From the NCBI RefSeq assembly GCF_035920445.1, contig NZ_CP109162.1, forward strand, positions 8,308,001-8,372,000: 64,000 nucleotides of DNA, in the 5' to 3' direction. The stretch's first letter is position 1, and every line of letters starts with the position of its first letter. The notes below the pieces were generated by a model. The model saw only the letters and a list, made by a program, of their open reading frames with translations, had not been told where the DNA came from and did no database searches. Source of the DNA: Nocardia sp. NBC_01730 (GTDB lineage Bacteria; Actinomycetota; Actinomycetes; Mycobacteriales; Mycobacteriaceae). Of the stretch, positions 16,026 to 25,539 are shown in pieces. The translations under genes and the position numbers were made by a program.

Positions 16026-17141
16026 TCAGCTGCCGAAACGGGCGAGGACAGAGCTGGCTTCTTGCGACGCCGTTCCCTCTTCCGCCAAATGCGACATTTC
16101 TGGGGCGATTTCGCGGCCATGGTGGGCCATTGCCTGGGCGTACAACCGGCCCGCCCGGTAGGAGGAGCGGACCAGTGGACCGGCCATAACCCCCGCGAAC
16201 CCGATCTCCTCAGCCACCTTCGAGTGCTCCACGAACTCCTCCGGCTTCACCCAGCGGTCGACCGGATGGTGGCGGGGGGAGGGCCGCAGGTATTGGGTGA
16301 TGGTGAGGATGTCGCAGCCCGCTTCGTGCAGGTCGCGCATGGCCTGGGTGACTTCCTCCGGAGTCTCGCCCATGCCGAGGATCAGGTTGGACTTGGTCAC
16401 CAACCCGGCCTCGCGGGCCGCGGTCAGAACCGCCAGAGAGCGCTCGTACCGGAACGCGGGCCGGATGCGCTTGAAGATGCGGGGCACGGTTTCGAGGTTG
16501 TGGGCCAGCACTTCTGGGCGCGTGGAGAACACCTCGGCCAACTGGTCGGGGTCGGCGTTGAAGTCCGGGATGAGGAGTTCGACACCTGTGTTCGGGTTCA
16601 AAGCCTTGATGGCGCGGACGGTTTCGGCGTAGAGCCAGGCGCCGCCGTCTTCCAGATCGTCGCGGGCGACGCCGGTGATGGTGGAGTAGCGCAGGCCCAT
16701 GGCCTGGACGCTCTCGGCGACTCGGCGGGGCTCGTCGCGATCGAGCGCGGCTGGCTTGCCGGTGTCGATCTGACAGAAGTCGCAGCGGCGAGTGCACTGT
16801 TCGCCGCCGATGAGGAAGGTGGCCTCGCGGTCTTCCCAGCATTCGAAGATGTTGGGGCAGCCTGCTTCTTCGCAGACGGTGTGCAGGCCCTCACGCTTCA
16901 CCAGGCCCTTGAGTTCGGAGTACTCGGGGCCCATGGTGGCACGGGTGCGAATCCACTTGGGCTTGCGCTCGATCGGGGTCTCCGCGTTGCGGGCTTCGAT
17001 GCGCAGAAGTTTGCGGCCGTTTGCGGCACGAGCTTCGGGCCCGGAGGTGGTAGCTTGCGTAGCCGCGGAGGGCCCAGGGAGTGTCGCAGCAGGTTCGGCT
17101 GCGGCTCCGCTGTGAGGTGTCGGGGTGTCGACTGAGGTCAC
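16026..17141 (-). CDS. lipA: Lipoyl synthase
   Basis: 371 residues from GTG 17141. LipA is a radical-SAM enzyme that inserts two sulfurs into octanoyl groups on E2 and H proteins. Both iron-sulfur motifs are complete: auxiliary cluster C90-x4-C95-x5-C101 in [12 protein letters not shown], and radical-SAM C116-x3-C120-x2-C123 in CTRRCDFC. The C-terminal RSSYRAG, which supplies the serine ligand, is also present. Residues 1-45 are a disordered extension longer than in most homologues. The gene lies 10 bp downstream of lipB, as in M. tuberculosis, and near dlaT, which encodes a lipoylated substrate. Confidence 0.97.
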   Translation of the reverse strand: MTSVDTPTPHSGAAAEPAATLPGPSAATQATTSGPEARAANGRKLLRIEARNAETPIERKPKWIRTRATMGPEYSELKGLVKREGLHTVCEEAGCPNIFECWEDREATFLIGGEQCTRRCDFCQIDTGKPAALDRDEPRRVAESVQAMGLRYSTITGVARDDLEDGGAWLYAETVRAIKALNPNTGVELLIPDFNADPDQLAEVFSTRPEVLAHNLETVPRIFKRIRPAFRYERSLAVLTAAREAGLVTKSNLILGMGETPEEVTQAMRDLHEAGCDILTITQYLRPSPRHHPVDRWVKPEEFVEHSKVAEEIGFAGVMAGPLVRSSYRAGRLYAQAMAHHGREIAPEMSHLAEEGTASQEASSVLARFGS

Positions 17142-17151
17142 TTCAGCGACC

Positions 17152-17904
17152 TTACGCCGTCGCGGTCGGCGGCTGCGGGGCAGTCTCCCCCGGTGTGACG
17201 CGGGCGATATCGTGCTCGGTTACCGGCAGTTCGCCGTCGAGGGCACGGATGATCGCGTCGGTGACCAACGGCTTCATCTCCGCCACGGTCACCTCGCGGC
17301 CGAGCTCGCGGGTCAGCGTGGTGACGCCCGCGTCGCGGATGCCGCACGGGATGATGGCCTGGAAGCCGTCCATGGCCGAATTGCAGTTGAACGAGAAGCC
17401 GTGCAGGGCGACGCCGCGCTGCACGCGGACGCCGATGGAAGCGATCTTGCGTTCGGCGTACAGCTCGGTGGCGGGCAGCCAGACGCCGGAGCGACCCTCG
17501 ACCCGGCCGCAGGTGAGGCCGAGGCCGGTGCAGGCGGCGATCAGCGCCTCCTCGAGGCGGCGCACGTAGTTCACCACGTCGACCGGCTCGGCCAGGCGCA
17601 CGATCGGGTAGCCGACGAGCTGGCCGGGGCCGTGCCAGGTGATCTTGCCGCCGCGGTCCACCTCGACGACAGGGCTGCCGTCGATCGGCAAATCCTCGGC
17701 CTCGGTACGGCGACCCGCGGTGTACACCGAGGGGTGTTCGAGGAGCAGCAGATGATCGGATCCGTTGCCCTCGGCGCGCTCCGCGGCGATGGTGCGCTGC
17801 AGGTCCCAGGCGGCGTGGTAGTCGATGAGTCCGAGATCCTCGACCACGATCGGGGTCGAATCGAATCGGGCGGACCAGGTGGTGCGCGTGTCGTTCACAG
17901 CCAT
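17152..17904 (-). CDS. lipB: Lipoyl(octanoyl) transferase
   Basis: 250 residues from ATG 17904; the longer frame to 18135 is rejected because the family domain starts right after this ATG. LipB moves octanoyl from acyl-carrier protein to the lipoyl domains of E2/GcvH. The [12 protein letters not shown] loop (residues 84-95), catalytic lysine K153 in ERKIASIG and acyl-carrying cysteine C187 in IIPCGI are all visible. It is the first gene of lipB-lipA. A GNAT gene and a decayed GNAT fragment separate it from the epimerase gene that adjoins it in M. tuberculosis. Confidence 0.96.
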   Translation of the reverse strand: MAVNDTRTTWSARFDSTPIVVEDLGLIDYHAAWDLQRTIAAERAEGNGSDHLLLLEHPSVYTAGRRTEAEDLPIDGSPVVEVDRGGKITWHGPGQLVGYPIVRLAEPVDVVNYVRRLEEALIAACTGLGLTCGRVEGRSGVWLPATELYAERKIASIGVRVQRGVALHGFSFNCNSAMDGFQAIIPCGIRDAGVTTLTRELGREVTVAEMKPLVTDAIIRALDGELPVTEHDIARVTPGETAPQPPTATA

Positions 17905-18167
17905 GACGGTACGCCCAGGACGATGTCCGATTCCAGCACCTCGATGTGGGAACCGCCACAAGGTGATCGGGTTTGCCGGGGAAGAGCTGGGCTGATTCGG
18001 AGGTTGGTCACCCGCTCGGCGCCATGAACAATATGAACTCAGCGACGGTGCTGCCACGAGGGGGCGCGGCGGCATCTTCATCGCGGTCGCGTCGGGATGA
18101 CGAAGAGCGTGCTGTAGACGAGCGGTGCGCGTCATTCTGTCGCGATCGTGTCGAGGAGTGCCGGACA

Positions 18168-18320
18168 GCTCGGTCGACGCGGACCGGCAACGTCAACGGC
18201 ATGAGCGTCGAATCCGTCCACCGCCCAGGCTTACAACCTCGAGCGGAAATCCGAAGCGCCCATGCAACAGGATCGACCGGGGATTGTTCGATTCGATCGC
18301 CCTACCATGGCGTGCACAGC
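18168..18320 (-). pseudogene. Decayed duplicate of the 3' end of the adjacent GNAT gene
   Basis: These 153 bp align with the last ~57 codons of the GNAT gene (18393-18570) at roughly 70-75% identity by eye, with a gap of about 23 bp in this copy. Shared words include GATCGCC-, GGCGTGCAC- and TCGATTCGATCG-type blocks in the same order and spacing. The copy carries no intact frame. It is a tandem partial duplication, or the remnant of a second acetyltransferase gene that lost its 5' two-thirds. Confidence 0.7.
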
Positions 18321-18394
18321 GCCTGTGTGATGAGCGGCGAGCGGTGCACCGCCCCCTCATCGTGATCGCATCAAGAGGGACGAGCGACAGCGGC

Positions 18395-18931
18395 TCAGTC
18401 GACGTCGACCGGCAACATCAGCTGCATGAGCGTCAAATCCATCCACCGCCCGAACTTGTGCCCGACCTCCGGCAGCACACCGACAGTGCGGAATCCGAAG
18501 CGCTCGTGCAACAAGATCGACCCGGTATTGCTCGATTCGATCGCGGCGATCATGGCGTGCACGGTCCCGCCGCGCCGCGCCCGCTCGACGAGCTCGGTGA
18601 GCAGGGCGCTGGCGATGCCGCGGCGGTGGAACCGCCCGTCGACGTATACCGAGTTCTCCACGGTGAAGCGGTACCCCGACTTGGTGCGCCACGGGCCATA
18701 GCTCGCGTAACCCGCCAGCTCGCCGTCGATCTCGGCGACCAGCACGGGCAGCCCCGCCCCGGTGCGAACACGGAACCAGGTGGCACGCTCGTCCAGCCCG
18801 ACCTGCTCGGTGTCCCAGATCGCGGTGGAGGCGGCGATGTTCGCGTTGTGGATGGTGAGGATCGCGGGCAGGTCGGTGGGGTTCGCATCGCGGATGACGG
18901 TGGCGAGCCTGGTGTCGAGTCGGTCGGTCAT
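18395..18931 (-). CDS. GNAT acetyltransferase, phosphinothricin acetyltransferase-like
   Basis: 178 residues. The order of motifs follows the Pat/Bar subgroup: an N-terminal IRDANPTDLPAILTIHNANI, then LDERATWFRVR, VLVAEIDGELAGYASYGPWR, the ENSVYVDGRFHRRGIASALL acetyl-CoA loop (R/Q-x-x-G-x-A type) and IAAIESSNTGSILLHERFGF. Such enzymes acetylate phosphinothricin, methionine sulfone or related amines; the natural substrate here is not known. Its ATG overlaps the stop of the epimerase gene (ATGA), so the two are coupled. A broken copy of its 3' end lies downstream. Confidence 0.85.
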   Translation of the reverse strand: MTDRLDTRLATVIRDANPTDLPAILTIHNANIAASTAIWDTEQVGLDERATWFRVRTGAGLPVLVAEIDGELAGYASYGPWRTKSGYRFTVENSVYVDGRFHRRGIASALLTELVERARRGGTVHAMIAAIESSNTGSILLHERFGFRTVGVLPEVGHKFGRWMDLTLMQLMLPVDVD

Positions 18932-19836
18932 CGGGCGCCTCCGGGTCGTCCCACCGCGGCCGCGAGTGCGGCGCCGATGGTGGGATGCTGGAACGGATAG
19001 CCCGCCTCCTCGAGTGCCATGGGAATCGCTCTCGGGCCGTGCAGGATTGCCTCTTGCGCGAATTCGCCGATCAGCGTCCGCAGCACGAACGCGGGCACCG
19101 CGAAGGGAGTGGGCCGGTGCACGGCCCGCCCGAGCGCGCGGTTGAACTCGGCGTTGGTGACCGGTGCGGGGCCGACCACGTTGACCGGCCCGGACATCGT
19201 GTCGTTGCCGAGCGCGAAGACGATCGCGCCGATCTCATCGGCCATCGAGATCCACGGCGTGTACTGGCGACCGCTGCCGAGCCGTCCGCCGAGGCCGAGT
19301 GAGTACAGCGGTTGCAGCATGCTGAGCAGGCCGCCGGTGTGCGAGAGCACGCCTGCGCTGCGCAGCAGGACCGTGCGCACGCCTGCACTGGTCGCGGGCT
19401 CGGTGGCGGCTTCCCAGTCCCGGCACAGGGTGGCGAGGAAACCTGACCCGACGGAGGAGGTTTCGTCGACAACGCGGTCGCCGGTGTCACCGCCGTAGTA
19501 GTGCACGCCGCTGGCGTTCAACAGCACCGGAACGCCGACGGCGACGACCGCGTTCGCCAGTACGTCGGTGGGGGTGATCCTGCTGTCGCGCAGTTCTTGT
19601 TTGAAACTGCCGGTCCAGCGGCGACTTCCCACGCTCGCGCCACACAGGTTGACCACCGCGTCGGCGCCGCGAAGCGCGCGCTCGTTCAGGTCGGCGCTGG
19701 CCGGGTCCCAGGCGAATTCGTCCGGGCCCGCGGCCTTTCTGCGCACCAGTCGGGTGACGTCGTGCCCGTCGCGGCGCAGAGCCGCGACGAGCGCTGTCCC
19801 GATCAGCCCGGACGAGCCGGCGATCACGACCTTCAT
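18928..19836 (-). CDS. TIGR01777-type NAD-dependent epimerase/dehydratase (Rv2216-like)
   Basis: 302 residues. The N-terminal KVVIAGSSGLIGTALVAALR is a Rossmann G-x-x-G-x-x-G nucleotide site. DAVVNLCGASVGSRRWTGSF and the later LLNASGVHYYGGDTGDRVVD and WEAATEPATSAGVRTVLLRS are hallmarks of the YfcH/TIGR01777 group. The C-terminal LGRAVHRPTPFAVPAFVLRT is also conserved. The reaction is unknown. It follows dlaT by 16 bp on the same strand, as its homologue does next to dlaT in M. tuberculosis, and is coupled to the GNAT gene. Confidence 0.85.
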   Translation of the reverse strand: MKVVIAGSSGLIGTALVAALRRDGHDVTRLVRRKAAGPDEFAWDPASADLNERALRGADAVVNLCGASVGSRRWTGSFKQELRDSRITPTDVLANAVVAVGVPVLLNASGVHYYGGDTGDRVVDETSSVGSGFLATLCRDWEAATEPATSAGVRTVLLRSAGVLSHTGGLLSMLQPLYSLGLGGRLGSGRQYTPWISMADEIGAIVFALGNDTMSGPVNVVGPAPVTNAEFNRALGRAVHRPTPFAVPAFVLRTLIGEFAQEAILHGPRAIPMALEEAGYPFQHPTIGAALAAAVGRPGGAR

Positions 19837-19852
19837 ACGTGCCGGAGCTTCT

Positions 19853-21610
19853 TTACAGGCCGAGGTCGGCCTCGAACGCCGCTTCCTCGAGCCGGTGCCG
19901 GATCGTGGTCAGGAAGCGACCAGCGTCGGCGCCGTCGATCAGGCGGTGGTCGTAGGTGAGCGGCAGGTAGCACATCGAGCGGACGCCGATGGACTCGTTG
20001 CCGGTCTCGTCGGTCACGACGACCGGACGCTTGACGATCGCACCCGTGCCGAGCATGGCCGCCTGCGGCGGAACCAGGATCGGGGTGTCGAACAGCGCGC
20101 CCTGGCTGCCGATGTTGGTGATGGTGAAGGTGCCACCAGCCAGCTCGTCGGGCTTGAGTCCGCCGTTGCGTGCGCGGTTTGCGATATCGGCGATGGCGCG
20201 CGCCAAGCCCGCCAGCGACAGGTCGCTCGCGTTGTGGATCACCGGGGACAGCAGGCCCTGGTCGGTGTCGACGGCGATGCCGAGGTGCACCGAGGCGTGG
20301 TAGGTGATCTCCTTGCTGGACTCGTCGTAGCTGGCGTTGACGTTCGGGTGCACGCCGAGCGCCTCGACGACGGCCTTGGCGAAGAACGGCAGGAACGTCA
20401 GGTTGACGCCCTCGCGGTTCTTGAACGACGTCTTGGCCTGGCTACGCAGCGCGGCGACCTTGGTGACGTCGGCCTCGTGCACCTGGGTCAGCTGCGCGGT
20501 GGTCTGCAGTGACTCGCGGGTCTTGGTCGCGGTGATCTGGCGAATGCGGTTGGCCTTCTGCACGGTGCCGCGCAGGTGGGCCAGCTGCGGGCGCGCCGCT
20601 GCGGGGGCCGACGGCGCCTTGGCGGCGGCCGGGGCGGGCGCGGCCGGTGCTGGTGCCGGTGCTTTCTTGGCTTCCGCGGCGGCGAGCACGTCCTGCTTGC
20701 GGATGCGGCCGCCGACACCGGAGCCGGTGACCGTGGCCAGATCGACGTTGTTCTCCTCGGCCAACTTGCGGACCAACGGGGTGACGTACGGGGTCGCGCC
20801 GTTGTCGGAGGCGGCGGGTGCCGGTGCCGGGGCAGGCGCGGGAGCCGGAGCCGGAGCGGCGGCGGCCGGAGCCGGTGCCGGGGCAGGCGCGGGAGCCGGA
20901 GCGGCGGCTGGTGCCGGGGCAGGCGCGGGAGCCGGAGCGGCGGCTGGTGCCGGGGCAGGCGCGGGAGCCGGGGCGGCGGCCGCGGGAGAACCACTGCCGA
21001 TCACACCGAGCTGAGCACCGACCGGAATGACATCGTCTTCCTGCGCGGTGATCTCCAGCAGCGTGCCCGCGACGGGGGACGGGATCTCGGTGTCGACCTT
21101 GTCGGTCGAAACCTCGAGCAGCGGCTCGTCGACGGCGATTTCATCACCGACTGCCTTCAGCCAGCGGGTGACGGTGCCCTCGGTGACCGACTCGCCGAGT
21201 TCCGGCATCTTGACCGGGGTGCCATCACCGGACGACGCGGGTGCGGCCTGGGCGGCGGGGGCCGGCTCCTGCGCGGCAGGCGCGGGCTGGGGTTCCGGGG
21301 CGGGCGCCTCCTGCACGGGGGCGGGGGCCGCGGCCTCCGGAGCGGGCGCGGGCGCGGACGAAGCCGCCTCACCAGGCTCGCTGATGACGCCGAGTTCACC
21401 GCCGACCTCGACCACGTCGTCTTCCTGGGCGACGATCTTCGACAGCACGCCCGCCGTGGGGGACGGGATTTCGGTGTCGACCTTGTCGGTGGAGACCTCG
21501 AGCAGCGGCTCGTCGACCTCGACCGTGTCTCCTTCCTGCTTCAGCCACCTGGTCACCGTTCCCTCGGTGACGCTCTCACCAAGAGCGGGCATCTGGACGG
21601 AGAAGGCCAT
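19853..21610 (-). CDS. dlaT: Dihydrolipoamide acyltransferase (E2), two lipoyl domains
   Basis: 585 residues from ATG 21610; the frame is open far upstream but [18 protein letters not shown] is the family start. Two near-identical lipoyl domains carry [14 protein letters not shown] with the lipoyl lysine at residue 43 and again about 130 residues later. They are joined by Ala/Pro linkers whose repeats (PAPAPAPA) are extreme in this gene. A peripheral subunit-binding domain ([20 protein letters not shown]) and a catalytic domain ending in [14 protein letters not shown], with the active His and Asp, complete it. In mycobacteria this E2 serves pyruvate dehydrogenase and peroxynitrite reductase. 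Lipoate comes from the nearby lipA/lipB. Confidence 0.96.
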   Translation of the reverse strand: MAFSVQMPALGESVTEGTVTRWLKQEGDTVEVDEPLLEVSTDKVDTEIPSPTAGVLSKIVAQEDDVVEVGGELGVISEPGEAASSAPAPAPEAAAPAPVQEAPAPEPQPAPAAQEPAPAAQAAPASSGDGTPVKMPELGESVTEGTVTRWLKAVGDEIAVDEPLLEVSTDKVDTEIPSPVAGTLLEITAQEDDVIPVGAQLGVIGSGSPAAAAPAPAPAPAPAAAPAPAPAPAPAAAPAPAPAPAPAPAAAAPAPAPAPAPAPAPAASDNGATPYVTPLVRKLAEENNVDLATVTGSGVGGRIRKQDVLAAAEAKKAPAPAPAAPAPAAAKAPSAPAAARPQLAHLRGTVQKANRIRQITATKTRESLQTTAQLTQVHEADVTKVAALRSQAKTSFKNREGVNLTFLPFFAKAVVEALGVHPNVNASYDESSKEITYHASVHLGIAVDTDQGLLSPVIHNASDLSLAGLARAIADIANRARNGGLKPDELAGGTFTITNIGSQGALFDTPILVPPQAAMLGTGAIVKRPVVVTDETGNESIGVRSMCYLPLTYDHRLIDGADAGRFLTTIRHRLEEAAFEADLGL

Positions 21611-21868
21611 GTCCGTTGACTCCTCTGACTGCTCGACGGGTTCTACAACAGCTGATCTCACTGCGGACGCCCGTCGCGGGTCGCGTCGTGCGTCCGACAG
21701 CCACCGATCATTGTGGTGGCACCGGAGATCTGTGTGGTTCTTGTACCGCGGTCCATCCTTGCATTCGTCCGCGAGCTGCGAAGCAGAGGGCAGCCAACTG
21801 TACGGAGCTGGCACTATGGGATGACCGGCGGTGAACATTCTCCGATGCTGGAAAGGAGGTCGGCGTCG

Positions 21869-22231
21869 TTGGGTTTGCTGGATCGTTTCCGAGGCCGCGC
21901 GGCGCGTGCTGGTGGCGCTCGACGTGCGGATTCGGTCAGCGGCGAGGACGCTCGCTACCTGGCCGCGTGGGTGCGCACCCACGTGGGAGTCGAAGGCTAC
22001 ATCGAGCCGAAGACCACGGTGACTGATGTCACAGTCGTTCTTATTGCCGCTGATGGTGAATGGACGCGCCGGATCGTCGGCGAACGCGGGGCCCGGCGGC
22101 TTGCTGGAGATTTGCGAATCCCCGTCTATGACGTGCGTAAGACCGGATATCCGCAGCGGATGCGCGACTACGACGCCCGCAAGCGCGTGCAGCGGCAGCG
22201 GGCGTTGGAAGAGGAATTGCGCGAAATGTAG
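21869..22231 (+). CDS. Conserved small protein next to dlaT
   Basis: 120 residues starting at TTG 21869. The choice is decided by a perfect AAAGGAGGT at 21852-21860, eight bases upstream; ATG 21845 lies ahead of this site and has none of its own. The protein has a basic start, then [20 protein letters not shown], a [20 protein letters not shown] strand pair and [20 protein letters not shown], ending in a charged helix. I recognise it as a conserved actinobacterial protein of unknown function in this locus. It is divergent from dlaT and convergent with pepA, from which a strong hairpin separates it. Confidence 0.75.
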   Translation: MGLLDRFRGRAARAGGARRADSVSGEDARYLAAWVRTHVGVEGYIEPKTTVTDVTVVLIAADGEWTRRIVGERGARRLAGDLRIPVYDVRKTGYPQRMRDYDARKRVQRQRALEEELREM

Positions 22232-22258
22232 GGGCGTCGTCCGAGAGACGACGCCCCT
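22230..22258. terminator. Bidirectional hairpin terminator between convergent genes
   Basis: Perfect 11-bp inverted repeat, AGGGGCGTCGT at 22230-22240 and ACGACGCCCCT at 22248-22258, with a 7-nt loop. It begins at the TAG of the small protein and ends 6 bp before the pepA stop on the other strand. No U-run follows, as is common for actinobacterial terminators. Confidence 0.8.
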
Positions 22259-22263
22259 GGCGC

Positions 22264-23775
22264 TCACTCGGCGGCGATGTCCTCGATCACCGTGATGAGG
22301 GTGCGGACCGGCACACCGGTGCCGCCCTTGCCGATGTAGCCGAACGGGCCGCCGGTGTTGTAGGCCGGGCCCGCGACGTCGAGGTGGGCCCACTGCACGC
22401 TCTCCGGGACGAACTCTTTGAGGAACAAGCCTGCCGAGAGCATGCCGCCCCAGCGGTGTGGCGCGACATTGGCCAGGTCGGCGATCTTGGAGTTCAGATC
22501 GGCGCGCAGCTCGCTGGGAAGCGGCATGGCCCACCCGTTCTCGCCGACGTCGCGGGAGATGCGGGCGACCCGGTCGCGGAACTCGTCGGTGCCCATCACG
22601 CCGGGGGTGCGGGTGCCGAGCGCGACCATCTGCGCGCCGGTCAGCGTGGCCACGTCGATGAGGTAGTCGGGGTCGTCCTCGCTCGCGCGGACGATCGCGT
22701 CGGCCAGGATCAGGCGGCCCTCGGCGTCGGTGTTGAGCACCTCGACGGTGGTGCCGCCGTACTGGGTGAGCACGTCCCCGGGGCGCTGCGCGGTGGCCGA
22801 GGGCATGTTCTCGGCCATCGGAACCGTCGCGGTGACGGTGATCGGCAGGCTCAGGCGCGCGGCGAGCAGCGTGGTGGCGATCACGGCGGCCGCACCGGCC
22901 ATGTCCGAGGTCATGTTCTCCATGTTCGCCGCGGGCTTGATGGAGATGCCGCCGGTGTCGAAGGTAATGCCCTTACCGACCAGCGCGACCTTCTTGGGCC
23001 CGCCCACGTAGCTGATCCGGATCAGACGCGGCGGGCGCGAAGAGCCCTTGCCGACGCCGAGTACGCCGCCGTAACCGCGTGCTTCCAGTGCTTTTTCGTC
23101 GAGCACCTCGACGGTGAGACCCGCGGCTTCGGCGAGTTTCTCCGCTCGGGAAGCGAACTCGGCGGGGAACAGGTGGCTGGGCGGTGTGTTCACGAAATCG
23201 CGCGCGGTGGCGACGGCCTCGGCCGTCAGCTGAGCGCGGAAGAACACCTCCTCGCCGAATCCCGGCTCGGGCACGAGGAACTCGACGCGGGCCGCGGGGC
23301 GTTCGTCCGGCTTGGGCGCGGACTTGTCCGACCTGAACGGCGTGAACGAGTAGGCGCCCAGGTAGAAGCCCTCTACAGCGGCGCCGAGATCCAGGCCCGA
23401 CAGCGTGGTCGCCACCAGTTCGGTACCCGACAGTGCGCGGGCGGCCACCCCTGCCGAGCGGCGGATCTGCTCCGCGTCGGCCTTGTCGGCGGCGCCGAGC
23501 CCCACGGCGAGGACGCTGGACACCCCGTCCAGCCCGGCCGGGGCCGGAACCCGGGTCAGCTCTTCGGCCTTGCCCTTCGCGCCGACCGCGCCGAGCTGGT
23601 CGAGCAGCTCCGCGCGCACCTCGGCGGCGAGCACGTCGCCGAACAGGTCCTCGGGCACGATGGCGGGACCGTCCTCCGACGACGTCAACCCGATGACGAG
23701 CACATCGGTGTCCGCGCCGATGGTCTCGGTGCGTGCCAGTTCCGGTCCGAGCGAGCGATCTGCAACAGCGGTCAT
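22264..23775 (-). CDS. pepA: Leucyl aminopeptidase (M17 family)
   Basis: 503 residues. M17 enzymes are hexameric two-metal aminopeptidases that remove N-terminal residues in the cytosol and also handle Cys-Gly peptides. The N-terminal half is the variable domain. The catalytic half shows [13 protein letters not shown], the metal-binding [33 protein letters not shown], the signature NTDAEGRL and [20 protein letters not shown]. The start is ATG 23775; GTG 23781 is possible. M. tuberculosis has the same gene (pepB) near dlaT. A TetR gene lies downstream on the same side of the next divergent pair. Confidence 0.95.
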   Translation of the reverse strand: MTAVADRSLGPELARTETIGADTDVLVIGLTSSEDGPAIVPEDLFGDVLAAEVRAELLDQLGAVGAKGKAEELTRVPAPAGLDGVSSVLAVGLGAADKADAEQIRRSAGVAARALSGTELVATTLSGLDLGAAVEGFYLGAYSFTPFRSDKSAPKPDERPAARVEFLVPEPGFGEEVFFRAQLTAEAVATARDFVNTPPSHLFPAEFASRAEKLAEAAGLTVEVLDEKALEARGYGGVLGVGKGSSRPPRLIRISYVGGPKKVALVGKGITFDTGGISIKPAANMENMTSDMAGAAAVIATTLLAARLSLPITVTATVPMAENMPSATAQRPGDVLTQYGGTTVEVLNTDAEGRLILADAIVRASEDDPDYLIDVATLTGAQMVALGTRTPGVMGTDEFRDRVARISRDVGENGWAMPLPSELRADLNSKIADLANVAPHRWGGMLSAGLFLKEFVPESVQWAHLDVAGPAYNTGGPFGYIGKGGTGVPVRTLITVIEDIAAE

Positions 23776-23784
23776 GGGCACAGG

Positions 23785-24594
23785 CTATTCGGTCGGTTCC
23801 AGGTGCCGCATCGCGACGCCGTCCAGCAGGAGTTCCACGCCGGTGTCGAGGAGGTCATCGAAGTCCAGCTCGAGGCCAGCCGGGTCGGCGGTGAAGAAAC
23901 GGTGCAGGACCGGGCGGGTCGCCGGGTCGAGCAGCTCGGTCAGATCGTGACGCGGCGTGGCGGATTCCGCGAGGGATTGCGGATTGCCGAGGCGGTCGGT
24001 GCCCTCGGAACTCCACAGCAGCGCGAGACCCTGGACCAGGCCCGATAGCGACAGGTAGATCGCGAACGCGGTCTGCCTGGTCAGGTCGGGGTGGTCGAGG
24101 GCGGCGAAGTTGCGTTCGAGGATGTCCAGCAACGCGGGGCCGAGGGGCGGGCGGGTACGGGCCAAGAGGGGCAACATCCACGGGTGCCTGCGGTAGAGGC
24201 GCCACTCCTCGCCTGCCTCGTGCCGCAGCCGCGGGCGCCAGCCGGAGCAGCGGGGCGGAGGCGGTGGGATTTCGTCGAGTACCAGCTCGGCCATGCTCGC
24301 CAGCAATGCTTCCCGGTCGGGGAAGTGGCGGTAGAGGCCGGCCGTCGCGACGCCGAGCACGCTGGCCAGGCGGCGCATGGTCAGGCCGTCGATGCCGTCG
24401 CGGTCGGCCAGGTCGATGGCGGCGCGTGCGATGGCGACTCTGGTGAGCCGCGTCGGCCGCGTAGTGCGGCGAGTGGATGGTGCGTGGTCGCGGCGGGCGC
24501 GGTAGGCGCGCGCTCGGCAGGACCGGGAGCAGTACTTGCGTTTGCGGCCGCGTGGGGGTTGGGCGAGCTCGTTCCGGCACATCTCGCACGTCAT
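23785..24594 (-). CDS. TetR-family regulator with an N-terminal zinc-ribbon-like segment
   Basis: 269 residues. Residues 1-38 carry four cysteines, MTCEMCRNELAQPPRGRKRK followed by YCSRSCRARAYRAR (C-x2-C and C-x3-C), a short zinc-ribbon-like module often fused to actinobacterial regulators. The TetR helix-turn-helix follows at 50-95: VAIARAAIDLADRDGIDGLT, MRRLASVLGVATAGLYRHFP. The C-terminal ligand domain is helical (AFAIYLSLSGLVQGLALLWS). It starts with TAGGAG upstream and is divergent from a GNAT gene. A 28-bp imperfect palindrome between the two genes is the likely operator. The ligand is unknown. Confidence 0.88.
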   Translation of the reverse strand: MTCEMCRNELAQPPRGRKRKYCSRSCRARAYRARRDHAPSTRRTTRPTRLTRVAIARAAIDLADRDGIDGLTMRRLASVLGVATAGLYRHFPDREALLASMAELVLDEIPPPPPRCSGWRPRLRHEAGEEWRLYRRHPWMLPLLARTRPPLGPALLDILERNFAALDHPDLTRQTAFAIYLSLSGLVQGLALLWSSEGTDRLGNPQSLAESATPRHDLTELLDPATRPVLHRFFTADPAGLELDFDDLLDTGVELLLDGVAMRHLEPTE

Positions 24595-24606
24595 CGGACG
24601 CTCCTA

Positions 24607-24634
24607 TTTCGACACACGAACAGGTGTGACGAAA
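24607..24634. promoter_or_regulatory. Candidate TetR operator
   Basis: A 28-bp palindrome with arms TTTCG-n-CACAC and GTGTG-n-CGAAA around a 6-bp centre, with a single mismatched position per arm. It lies 13 bp upstream of the TetR start codon and about 70 bp upstream of the divergent GNAT gene, so binding could repress both. Symmetry, size and position fit a TetR site; binding is inferred. Confidence 0.6.
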
Positions 24635-24705
24635 TGCTAGCAAAATGGTTGTGGCATCCCTAGATTGACAATCACACACGCTGTTCACATCGAAAGGGTT
24701 GGCGG

Positions 24706-25311
24706 ATGCAGCTCACCGCTCGGCAGGCGAGTGCTCGGGACCGCGACGTGCTCATCGAGGCGTTCTGCACGGCCAGCGTGGACGAAGTGGTGACGGCGTG
24801 GGTGCTGGAGGGGCAGCCCGACGCGGGCTTCCGCACCGCGTTCGTGCCGGGACTGGTCGACCGCGCACTGCGGGACGACGAGATCTGGGTCGCGGGGGCG
24901 GATGAGGACATGTGGTCCGTGTCGATCTGGCAACACGTCACCTCGGTGGAGCGGTTCGCCGCGGAGGCCGTCGAGGCGCGGACACTGGCCGAGAAGACGC
25001 CCGCTGTGCGCCCGCTGCGCCGCGCGGCGTTCGTGACCGAACTGCTCGCCCGCGAACACCCACGTGACTTCCCGCACCAATACCTGCAAGTGATCGTCAC
25101 GATGCCGGAGCATCGTGGCAAAGGCGCAGGTGCCGCAATCCTCACGCACCGGCTGCGAGCCGTCTCCGAAACGGGCATCCCGGTCTTCCTCGAAGCGAGC
25201 ACCGAACGATCCGCCCGCCTGTACACGCGCTCCGGTTTCACCCGGACCGGAGCAACCCACACACTTCCGGAAAATGGCCCGACACTCATCCCCATGTGGT
25301 TCCGTCCCTAG
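24706..25311 (+). CDS. GNAT-family N-acetyltransferase
   Basis: 201 residues from ATG 24706. The acetyl-CoA loop is clear in LQVIVTMPEHRGKGAGAAIL (R-G-K-G-x-A/G), followed by SETGIPVFLEASTERSARLY, where the Tyr near the end of the fold is typical, and GFTRTGATHTL. The N-terminal part (DVLIEAFCTASVDEVVTAWV) matches the substrate half found in streptothricin- or aminoglycoside-type GNATs, but the substrate cannot be assigned. A TTGACA at 24665-24670 could be its -35 box. It is divergent from the TetR gene that probably controls it. Confidence 0.8.
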   Translation: MQLTARQASARDRDVLIEAFCTASVDEVVTAWVLEGQPDAGFRTAFVPGLVDRALRDDEIWVAGADEDMWSVSIWQHVTSVERFAAEAVEARTLAEKTPAVRPLRRAAFVTELLAREHPRDFPHQYLQVIVTMPEHRGKGAGAAILTHRLRAVSETGIPVFLEASTERSARLYTRSGFTRTGATHTLPENGPTLIPMWFRP

Positions 25312-25539
25312 GCTCGCCCGTTGGGCGGCAAATCGCTGCGACAGTTCGCGACCAGCTTCGAGGGTCGGTGCGACACAGCTGAGGATTCGAGCCTTGCGCG
25401 CCTCGGGGATTGCTGTTCTTCGATGCAGCGGCGTATCTCGATGCGTTTGCCCAAGGGCCGGCGCTGGGCAGGCCGGTGTGCGGGCCTGGTCCGGCGAGGA
25501 CCAGGACGACGGCCGCGTGGTCCCCGATAAGCTCGGCGG

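Noticed and set aside
21611..22534. Upstream extension of the dlaT frame
   Set aside because: Runs through the small gene at 21869 and into pepA; the lipoyl domain begins at ATG 21610.
22384..24048. 554-residue plus-strand frame rich in Gly, Arg and His
   Set aside because: Antisense to pepA and TetR, low-complexity composition, no domain.
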